5,278 nucleotides of DNA, from the NCBI GenBank assembly GCA_025451425.1, contig JANWKK010000152.1, positions 1-5,278 of the forward strand. Reading direction: 5' to 3'. A program made the translations under genes and the position numbers. The notes below the pieces were generated by a model. It was not told where the DNA came from, searched no databases, and worked only from the letters and a program-made list of their open reading frames with translations. Position 1 is the stretch's first letter; each line of letters begins with the position of its first letter. Below, one piece after another: positions 1 through 5,278 of the stretch. The stretch comes from Gemmatimonadaceae bacterium. Its GTDB lineage: Bacteria > Gemmatimonadota > Gemmatimonadetes > Gemmatimonadales > Gemmatimonadaceae.

Positions 1-220
1 CAGTATTGTTTTTTGAAATGAAGATCCATCCGGCAGGCATCTTTGTAACTTGAGGAGCACGGCACTCTCACCGAGGCTTCGGCGCATAACGACGCTGTTC
101 GAACGATAGGTCTGTCGGTGTTAACGCGCGGCTAAGAAGCAGTCGCAACCCACTAACAAATCACAAACTCCCTGAAGACATCGTGACCGTGCACAACGGC
201 CCGTTTGGGAATGCATCCAA
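1..220. other. AT-richer non-coding leader upstream of the DUF1800 gene
   Basis: No convincing gene lies here. The first 60 bases are clearly richer in A/T than the rest and include a run of six T at 9-14. In the + strand, frames 1 and 2 hit stops by base 21, and frame 3 stays open only to a TGA at 51-53, so it could be the last 16 codons of an upstream gene. A short inverted repeat (CCGA-GGCT-TCGG, about 71-82) is too weak to call a terminator. I found no credible -35/-10 pair. The region probably contains the promoter of the following gene pair, by position only. Confidence 0.4.
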
Positions 221-2002
221 ATGCGAGCTCCCGATGACCAAACGACCGTGGCCGAGGTCATTCTGTTTGTGAGGTATCGCTTCGCTGGGCTCCAATGTCG
301 GATCGCGCTTTTCGCGCTCACTGCTGCCTGCGCGGGACCTCGGCCGCGTCTTACGCTTCCGGTATTGCCCGAAGCGAGTGCGCCGCGCGAGCTCACGGCC
401 GATCAGCAGATCAAGCAGGCCCTCGCACGCCTCACGTTCGGCGCGCGCCCACATGACGCGGAGCACCTCATGGGGCAGCTGGATCGCTGGCTCCAGCTGC
501 AGTTGACACCGGCTGCACTCGCCGATCACGCCGGCGATTCGATCGACGCCGCACATGGCGTATTGCACATGAGCGCCGCTGAGCTCACCGCCGAGAGTCC
601 GCCGCAGGATGTTTTCCTGCGCACTCGACGGCGCGAGCTCGGTTTGCCGGACACGGCGCATTACATCATGTCCGCGGAGGACAGCGCGCGATTCAAGCTC
701 ATGAACGATGTCGGGAACCGGCGCGTCCAGGAGTTCCTCGGCGCGAAAGTCGCTCGTGATGCCTTGAGCGAGCGGCAGTTGCTCGAGATCATGACGGATT
801 TCTGGGAGAATCACTTCTCGGTCTACGTTGGCAAGATGCCGACGCGATTCACGTTGCTCGAGTACGATCGCGACGTGATTCGACCTCACGCGTTAGGCAA
901 GTTCCGCGACCTCCTTGATGCGGTGGCGAAGAGCCCGGCGATGCTCTACTACCTCGACAATTGGCAGAGCCGCGCCGATAGCCTTCATCTCACGCTCAAC
1001 GAGGAGCGCGCCCTCGGTCGAGCGCGTACTCCGATCGAAGCGATGCGTGTCCATGACCAGGCGCGTCGTCGCCGTGCTGGACTGAACGAAAACTACGGGC
1101 GCGAGCTTCTCGAGCTTCACACGTTAGGTGTCGATGGCGGATATACTCAGCAGGACGTCATCGCTGCAGCGCGAGCACTGACGGGCTGGTCGATCGCGAC
1201 GCCTCGGGAAGGCGGTCACTTCCTTTTCCGACCCGAGTGGCACGATGCCGAGCCGAAGCAGTTTCTTGGTGTCACGTTGCGCGGCGGTCGTGGCATCGAA
1301 GACGGCGAGGAGGTGCTCGACATCATTGCTCGTCATCCGTCCACGGCACGGTACATCGCAACGAAGCTCGTTAGGCGGTTCGTCTCCGACAGCCCGCCGG
1401 GATCGCTCGTCGCCCGCGCCGCGGCGGAGTTCCAGCGGACTGATGGTGATATCCGCGCCGTGATGGCGCTGATCGTGTCGAGTCCCGAGTTCTATTCCCA
1501 CACGGCCTATGGCGCCAAAGTGAAGGAGCCGCTGGCTCTCGTCGTGAGCACATATCGCGCACTCGGTGGCCGTCCGGATACCCTCGGTCGAACGGCACAG
1601 CTCGCGGCGCGGCTGCAGCAGCCGCTGTGGGGACGGCTCACGCCCGACGGCTGGCCCGACGACGCCAACACATGGATGAACACCGGCGCCATCCTGCAGC
1701 GGATTCGTTTCGGCATCGATGTCGCGGCAGGCCGCATCCCGGGTATCCGTGTGAGCGACATTGCGAGCGCCACGCCGCAGGCGCGCGTAGACAGCGTGAT
1801 CTCGCTCGTGCTGCATGGTGAGGCGTCCACCGAGACTCGATCGATTCTTCTGACGGGGATGAACCCGTTCGCTGCGAGGGACACCTCCGGCACCGGCGGC
1901 TCGATCCTGATGTCGACGCCTAACGGCGATCGGGGCGGTCCGCTCAGCTACGCGGCTCTGGTTGGACTCGCGATCGGCGCGCCTGAGTTCCAGCGACGTT
2001 GA
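221..2002 (+). CDS. DUF1800 family protein, probable lipoprotein
   Basis: This is a member of DUF1800, an uncharacterised family of exported bacterial proteins whose biochemical role is unknown. Family landmarks, numbered from 221, run in the expected order: an N-terminal ARLTFGARP segment (about 69-77), FWENHFSV (194-201), GRELLELHTLGVDGGYT (293-309) followed by ARALTGW (317-323), HDAEPKQFLG (341-350), HPSTARYIATKLVRRFVSD (372-390), TDGDIRAVM (407-415) and SSPEF (420-424), then a C-terminal PDGWPDDANTW segment and a final GAPEFQRR. The 593-residue length is normal and nothing looks broken. The N-terminus carries a hydrophobic stretch ending in LTAAC (Cys37), which suggests a lipoprotein. The ATG at 221 has GGGA about 10 bases upstream but gives an acidic n-region. 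An internal GTG at 269, with GAGG at 254-257, gives a better signal peptide (MRYRF then a hydrophobic core, Cys21). I list the longer form, but 269 may be the true start. The propeller gene follows closely, probably in the same operon. Confidence 0.88.
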   Translation: MRAPDDQTTVAEVILFVRYRFAGLQCRIALFALTAACAGPRPRLTLPVLPEASAPRELTADQQIKQALARLTFGARPHDAEHLMGQLDRWLQLQLTPAALADHAGDSIDAAHGVLHMSAAELTAESPPQDVFLRTRRRELGLPDTAHYIMSAEDSARFKLMNDVGNRRVQEFLGAKVARDALSERQLLEIMTDFWENHFSVYVGKMPTRFTLLEYDRDVIRPHALGKFRDLLDAVAKSPAMLYYLDNWQSRADSLHLTLNEERALGRARTPIEAMRVHDQARRRRAGLNENYGRELLELHTLGVDGGYTQQDVIAAARALTGWSIATPREGGHFLFRPEWHDAEPKQFLGVTLRGGRGIEDGEEVLDIIARHPSTARYIATKLVRRFVSDSPPGSLVARAAAEFQRTDGDIRAVMALIVSSPEFYSHTAYGAKVKEPLALVVSTYRALGGRPDTLGRTAQLAARLQQPLWGRLTPDGWPDDANTWMNTGAILQRIRFGIDVAAGRIPGIRVSDIASATPQARVDSVISLVLHGEASTETRSILLTGMNPFAARDTSGTGGSILMSTPNGDRGGPLSYAALVGLAIGAPEFQRR

Positions 2003-2017
2003 TTCCCTGCCGTGCGG

Positions 2018-3214
2018 ATGTTGCGCAGCTTTCGATGCGGCGTAGTTGCCGCCATGCTCCTCGTCGCTGGATGCAATAGCTCGGGCAATTCTGGGACGCC
2101 GACCCTCGCGGCGGACGGCGCGCGACACTACACCACGTACACCGCGCAAGGCGAAGTCACTGACGCGAACGGCGCCGTCGACATCTACGCGGCGACGCAC
2201 GCAAACATGCTCTCCCCCACGGCTGCCAGTGCGCGCCCACTCGTCTACGTGCCGAATTCTCGCTCGGCGTCGGTCACCCTCATCGACCCAGCCACGTACC
2301 GCGTGATTCGCGGCTTTGCGACCGGCGCCGTCCCGCAGCATGTGGTGCCGTCGTACGACGTCAAACGCCTCTGGGTCCTCAGCAACCAAGCAAGCCTACT
2401 TACGCCGATCGACCCGGTAACTGGCCAGGAAGGCCGGCCGATCCACGTCGACGATCCGTACAACATGTACTATTCGCCCGACGGACGCTTTGCGATTGTC
2501 ATCGCGGAGCGACGGATGCGACTCGATTTTCGCGATGCACAAACGCTCAACCTCGTGCAGTCCGTGCGCACCGACTGTCGCGGGATCGACCACATCGACT
2601 TCACACCCGATGGGCGCTTTTTGATCGCGAGCTGCGAATTCAACGGGCGCCTCATGAAGCTCGATCTGGCGAGCAGAAGGCCGGTTGCCTACCTCGTGCT
2701 GGATTCCGCGGGTCACGATACGTCGTCGATGCCGCAGGATGTGCGATCGTCGCCGGATGGCAGCCTGTTCTACGTTGCCGACATGAAGCGCGATGGTGTG
2801 CATCTCATCGATCCAGTCGCCTTCAAGCGCATCGGCTTCATCCAAACCGGCAAGGGTGCCCACGGCTTGTACCCCAGTCGCGACGGGCGATCGCTGTACG
2901 TCACGAACCGCGGATGGAACACGCTCAAAGCCGGTCGTCGCGGACCGGGTTCAGTGAGTGTTATCGACTTTTCAACTCGGCGCGTGATCGCAAACTGGCC
3001 CGTTCCCGGCGGCGGCAGCCCGGACATGGGGAACGTCACGGCCGACGGTAAGGAGCTCTGGGTGAGCGGGCGGTACGACGAAGAGGTGTACGTCTTCGAT
3101 ACAAACACGGGTCAGCTCACGCACCGCATTCCCGTTGGTCGCGAACCGCATGGGCTGTGTGTTTGGCCGCAGCCGGGGCGGTATTCGCTCGGGCATACGG
3201 GCAATATGCGCTAG
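2018..3214 (+). CDS. YVTN/YncE-type seven-bladed beta-propeller lipoprotein
   Basis: The N-terminus MLRSFR, a hydrophobic core and LVAGC form a textbook lipoprotein signal with Cys19 as the lipidated residue, so the mature protein should sit on a membrane facing the periplasm or surface. A Ser/Gly/Asn-rich linker follows. From about residue 75 seven repeats are visible (roughly 75-103, 118-144, 158-183, 201-227, 250-278, 293-331, 337-374). Each has the pattern LYV-x-N/D...V-x-x-ID-x-x-T-x-x-V, with SPDG/TPDG turns between, as in YVTN beta-propellers. Blade six carries an inserted loop (NTLKAGRRGPG). The chain ends in a compact motif, PQPGRYSLGHTGNMR. YncE-like propellers are protein or ligand scaffolds; no catalytic residues or haem ligands are evident. 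The gene starts 15 bases after the DUF1800 stop, suggesting co-transcription. I chose ATG 2018; an in-frame GTG at 2012 adds two residues. No clear Shine-Dalgarno is seen. The substrate or partner cannot be told from sequence. Confidence 0.85.
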   Translation: MLRSFRCGVVAAMLLVAGCNSSGNSGTPTLAADGARHYTTYTAQGEVTDANGAVDIYAATHANMLSPTAASARPLVYVPNSRSASVTLIDPATYRVIRGFATGAVPQHVVPSYDVKRLWVLSNQASLLTPIDPVTGQEGRPIHVDDPYNMYYSPDGRFAIVIAERRMRLDFRDAQTLNLVQSVRTDCRGIDHIDFTPDGRFLIASCEFNGRLMKLDLASRRPVAYLVLDSAGHDTSSMPQDVRSSPDGSLFYVADMKRDGVHLIDPVAFKRIGFIQTGKGAHGLYPSRDGRSLYVTNRGWNTLKAGRRGPGSVSVIDFSTRRVIANWPVPGGGSPDMGNVTADGKELWVSGRYDEEVYVFDTNTGQLTHRIPVGREPHGLCVWPQPGRYSLGHTGNMR

Positions 3215-3218
3215 TCCA

Positions 3219-3277
3219 TTCACCGCTGAGAACGCAGAGAACAGATTCACCGCAGAGGGCGCGGAGAGCGCAGAGGG
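3219..3277 (+). repeat. Left array of 9-base CGCRGAGRR repeats (five units)
   Basis: Two blocks each open with TTCAC: 3219-3245 and 3246-3277. The first carries units at 3224-3232 (CGCTGAGAA) and 3233-3241 (CGCAGAGAA). The second carries units at 3251-3259 (CGCAGAGGG), 3260-3268 (CGCGGAGAG) and 3269-3277 (CGCAGAGGG). The blocks start 27 bases apart, exactly three unit lengths, so the intervening 3242-3250 keeps the 9-base phase. The array starts five bases after the propeller gene's stop codon. The same unit recurs in inverse orientation after the GxxExxY gene. Confidence 0.85.
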
Positions 3278-3377
3278 CTACTCTTCGTGGAGCAATCGGG
3301 ATTCGCGCGGCGGAGGAACGGTACAGAAGGGATACTCCTGTGAGTGAGTTTTTGGGGCCCGTTTCGACAAGCGGCAC

Positions 3378-3758
3378 ATGCCCGAACTCAACTTCACTAG
3401 CGGCGAGATAGTCGATGCCGCAATCTGCGTACATAAGGCGCTTGGTCCAGGCCTCTTGGAGAGCACGTACTCTGCGTGCCTCGCGCACGAGCTTCGCTCT
3501 CGGTCGCTTGACGTCAGATTGCAGGTGCCCGTTGCAATCCAGTACAAGGGTATTCGAATACGAATCGTATATCGCATCGACATGCTAGTGGAGAGCGCGG
3601 TAGTTGTAGAGCTCAAGGTCGTGAAGGGGCTCCATCCGATTCACGAAGCGCAATTGCTCTCTTACCTGAAGCTGAGCGACCGCCGAGTTGGTCTGCTCAT
3701 AAACTTCAACGTCTTACGCCTCAGAAACGGCATCAAGCGCATCGTCAACAATTTTTAG
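3378..3758 (+). CDS. GxxExxY protein, PD-(D/E)XK nuclease-like
   Basis: This 126-residue protein matches the GxxExxY family (also described as PDDEXK_3), whose function is not established. The name-giving motif is GLLESTY (Gly25, Glu28, Tyr31), preceded by the typical helix with IVDAAICVHKALGPG. A PD-(D/E)XK-like core follows: RIDMLV with Asp68, then VVELKVV with Glu78 and Lys80, then HEAQLLSYLKLS with Gln92, and GLLINFN near the C-terminus. All residues expected for metal-dependent nuclease chemistry are present, so it could be active, though activity is inference. Length is usual and the frame is intact. ATG 3378 is the only ordinary start after the in-frame TGA at 3345-3347; no good Shine-Dalgarno precedes it. 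ATA appears three times, AGA twice, and TTA and CTA once each; I saw no ATA codons in the neighbours, which suggests a separate origin. The gene stands alone between inverted repeat arrays, and its stop is one base from the right array. Confidence 0.88.
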   Translation: MPELNFTSGEIVDAAICVHKALGPGLLESTYSACLAHELRSRSLDVRLQVPVAIQYKGIRIRIVYRIDMLVESAVVVELKVVKGLHPIHEAQLLSYLKLSDRRVGLLINFNVLRLRNGIKRIVNNF

Positions 3759-3759
3759 G

Positions 3760-3791
3760 TCCTCCGCGTTCTCTGCGTCCTCCGCGGTAAA
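3760..3791 (-). repeat. Right array of the 9-base repeat, inverted (three units)
   Basis: Read on the minus strand this is TTTAC followed by three units: CGCGGAGGA, CGCAGAGAA and CGCGGAGGA (plus-strand 3778-3786, 3769-3777, 3760-3768). It is the inverted counterpart of the left array. An 11-base run, ACGCAGAGAAC, at 3232-3242 is matched exactly in reverse complement by 3768-3778. It begins one base after the GxxExxY stop codon. A 5-base inverted match within it (CCGCG 3764-3768 with CGCGG 3783-3787) is too weak, and lacks a T-run, to be called a terminator. Confidence 0.85.
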
Positions 3792-3822
3792 GACCGACAG
3801 TGATCGTCGCGCCGAGAGGAGA

Positions 3823-3858
3823 AGTGGATTGCCGAGAGGGCTGAGTGGATTGCCGAGA
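3823..3858 (+). repeat. Short tandem repeat, 15-base match at 21-base period
   Basis: AGTGGATTGCCGAGA occurs at 3823-3837 and again at 3844-3858. A further partial copy of its right part (GCCGAGA) sits at 3811-3817, next to the right 9-base array. It lies in the 163-base spacer before the amidohydrolase gene. It could be decayed cassette-end sequence, a local duplication, or part of a regulatory region; the sequence does not decide. Confidence 0.7.
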
Positions 3859-3921
3859 CGCCAAGAATTCGGTACCATCTGACGCAATCGAGTCGTTCCC
3901 CACCTAACGATAAGCCCCCAG

Positions 3922-5278
3922 ATGCGCCGTCCCCTCCGCTTTGTACCCCTGCTGGCTCTCCTCGCATCGCTGCCGCTCGCCGCGCAAGCCCCAGCATCAC
4001 TCGACGCCGAGATCGACCGTCGCGCGCTCGCGGTGAACGATCAGGTCGTCGCCTGGCGGCGTGACATCCACCAGCACCCCGAGCTTTCCGGCCAGGAGAC
4101 GCGCACCGCGGCACTCGTCGCCGATCACCTGCGCAAGCTCGGCATCGAGGTGCGCACGGGCGTCGGCGGGACGGGCGTCGTCGGCGTGCTCAAAGGCGCC
4201 AAGCCGGGATCCGTCGTCGCGCTTCGCGCGGACATGGACGCGCTACCGGTCACCGAAGAAGTCGACGTCCCCTTCCGGTCGACCGTGCGCGCGCAGTACA
4301 ACGGGCAGGAAGTCGGCGTGATGCACGCCTGCGGACACGACAACCACGTCGCGATGCTCATGGGGGCTGCTGAAGTGCTCGCCGGGATGCGCGACAAGCT
4401 TCCTGGAACTGTCGTGTTCCTCTTTCAGCCAGCCGAAGAGGCACTCGGCGGCGCGGCTGGGATGATCAAGGACGGGGCGTTAGACAATCCTAAACCAACG
4501 GCAGTTTTCGGGCTGCATGTCTTTCCGTACACCGTCGGGAGCGTCGTCTATCGTCCCGGCGCGCTGATGGCCGCCGGTGGATCACTCAAGATCGTCGTGC
4601 ACGGCCGGCAGACGCATGGCGCGATTCCCTGGAATGGTGTCGACCCAATCGTCGTTGCGTCGCAGATCGTGCTCGGGCTGCAGACCATTGTCAGCCGTCA
4701 AACGGATCTCACCGCAAGTCCGGCAATCGTCACCGTCGCGACGATCAATGGCGGCGTACGCACCAATATCATTCCCGATAGTGTCGTCATGACGGGAACG
4801 ATCCGCACCTTTGACGAAACGCAGCAACAGCAGATTCCCGAGCTCGTCAAGCGCACAGCGCAGTCGATCGCGGCCGCTTCGGGCGCCACCGCGGAGGTCG
4901 AGGCGTCGGTCACGGGCACCATCACCTACAACGATCCAGCGCTCGTCGAGCGGATGCGTCCAACGGTGGAGCGCATCGTCGCGTCCGGGATCCGTGGCGC
5001 CAAAGTTCTCCCTGGCCCGCAGACGACGACGTCCGAGGATTTCTCACTCTACCAGAAGCGCGTCCCCGGCATTTTCATGTTCCTGGGCGTCACGCCTGAA
5101 GGGACCGACCCGAGCCGCGCGGCACCGAACCATTCGCCGAAATTCTACGCCGACGAGCGCGCGCTGCCCACCGGCGTTAGGCTGCTCTCCGAGCTGGCAG
5201 TCGATTACCTCCAGCACTCCAAAGTCCGCGCTAACGACGCACAAACCTCACACGACGCATCCGGGGGTTCGTCACCTC
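3922..5278 (+). CDS. Exported M20D family metallo-amidohydrolase, 3' end outside window
   Basis: An open frame of at least 452 codons runs off the right edge without a stop. MRRPLRFVPLLALLASLPLAA then QAPAS is a clear Sec signal peptide with likely signal peptidase I cleavage after AQA, so the enzyme is exported. The body is peptidase family M20, subfamily D (hippurate / N-acyl-amino-acid / IAA-amino-acid hydrolase type), which cleaves N-acyl amino acids or small peptides with two divalent metals. Visible landmarks: DIHQHPEL (48-55), ALRADMDALP (100-109), HACGHD (135-140), QPAEE (169-173), GLHVFP (197-202), the dimerisation-domain GRQTHGAIP (228-236), GGVRTNIIPD (277-286), TSEDFS (370-375) and NHSPKF (403-408). 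All five metal ligands expected for M20D are present: Cys137, His139, Glu173, His199, His404. The catalytic domain ends near residue 431; the rest is a polar, low-complexity tail. ATG 3922 fits the signal peptide; no Shine-Dalgarno is obvious. The exact substrate cannot be named. Confidence 0.9.
   Translation, partial: MRRPLRFVPLLALLASLPLAAQAPASLDAEIDRRALAVNDQVVAWRRDIHQHPELSGQETRTAALVADHLRKLGIEVRTGVGGTGVVGVLKGAKPGSVVALRADMDALPVTEEVDVPFRSTVRAQYNGQEVGVMHACGHDNHVAMLMGAAEVLAGMRDKLPGTVVFLFQPAEEALGGAAGMIKDGALDNPKPTAVFGLHVFPYTVGSVVYRPGALMAAGGSLKIVVHGRQTHGAIPWNGVDPIVVASQIVLGLQTIVSRQTDLTASPAIVTVATINGGVRTNIIPDSVVMTGTIRTFDETQQQQIPELVKRTAQSIAAASGATAEVEASVTGTITYNDPALVERMRPTVERIVASGIRGAKVLPGPQTTTSEDFSLYQKRVPGIFMFLGVTPEGTDPSRAAPNHSPKFYADERALPTGVRLLSELAVDYLQHSKVRANDAQTSHDASGGSSP

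Larger units (their letters stand above)
3219..3791. mobile_element. Candidate GxxExxY cassette bounded by inverted 9-base repeat arrays
   Basis: A single small gene sits between two arrays of the same 9-base unit in opposite orientation, making a self-contained 573-base unit between two unrelated genes. The best-matching outer segments (3246-3277 and the reverse complement of 3760-3791) agree at 25 of 32 positions by hand alignment, and all seven differences are transitions. No clear target-site duplication flanks the unit, and it encodes no recognisable transposase, so autonomous mobility is not shown. The call is inferred from geometry and from the divergent codon use of the gene inside. 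Confidence 0.4.

Noticed and set aside
1..95. Edge open frames: plus-strand end at 51-53, and a minus-strand ATG at 93-95 reading off the left edge (29 codons)
   Set aside because: Both are too short to identify and have no supporting motif. They could be real gene ends, but this window cannot show it.
161..889. Minus-strand open frame of 242 codons opposite the DUF1800 N-terminal half
   Set aside because: It lies antisense to conserved DUF1800 motifs and has no recognisable domain.
1124..2389. Long minus-strand open frame (421 codons) opposite the DUF1800 and propeller genes
   Set aside because: It overlaps two well-supported family genes. Its translation is Arg-rich and low in family-like motifs, as expected for an antisense shadow in GC-rich DNA.
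3135..3347. Open frame through the left repeat array encoding Ala-Glu-rich repeats
   Set aside because: It overlaps the propeller C-terminus, and its repeat peptide is simply the 9-base repeat translated. There is no start-site support.
3219..3791. CRISPR array
   Set aside because: The 9-base units are contiguous, without unique spacers, and are inverted on the two sides of a gene.
3879..3914. Possible promoter for the amidohydrolase (CTGACG with a TAACGATAAG stretch)
   Set aside because: Spacing is too long for a standard sigma-70 promoter and the matches are weak.
891..5182. GTTAGGC/GCCTAAC sites as integron attC core sites
   Set aside because: They match the attC core consensus, but they occur singly inside intact genes, without the paired core and imperfect inverted repeat of about 57-141 bases that an attC needs. 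No integrase is present.

Overview
The window looks like chromosome from a moderately GC-rich, didermic soil- or water-type bacterium. I favour Gemmatimonadota or a neighbouring phylum (Acidobacteriota is the main alternative). The reasons are a DUF1800 protein, exported proteins with AQA-type or lipobox signal peptides, weak or absent Shine-Dalgarno sequences, and GxxExxY-type genes with CGCAGAG-type repeats. The assignment is inference from style; no ribosomal RNA or marker gene is present.

Layout, all genes on the + strand: (1) bases 1-220 are AT-richer and hold no recognisable gene. (2) A DUF1800 lipoprotein-like gene (221-2002) is followed after 15 bases by a seven-bladed YVTN/YncE-type beta-propeller lipoprotein gene (2018-3214). 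The two look co-transcribed and probably act on the cell surface or in the periplasm; their substrate is unknown. (3) Bases 3219-3791 form a compact unit. A GxxExxY protein gene (3378-3758, PD-(D/E)XK-like nuclease fold) is bracketed by arrays of a 9-base repeat, consensus CGCRGAGRR, in opposite orientation. I read it as a possible mobile or domesticated cassette, and it is the most interesting object here. (4) A short tandem repeat (3823-3858) lies in the spacer before (5) an exported M20D metallo-amidohydrolase (3922 to the window end, stop codon not reached) that keeps all five expected metal ligands.

On top of this layout, the 7-mer CGTTAGG (either strand) occurs six times, in different reading frames and once between genes. 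This suggests a DNA-level signal rather than codon preference.

The genes do not form one obvious pathway. The DUF1800/propeller pair is one unit, the GxxExxY cassette looks inserted between transcription units, and the amidohydrolase appears to be separate.
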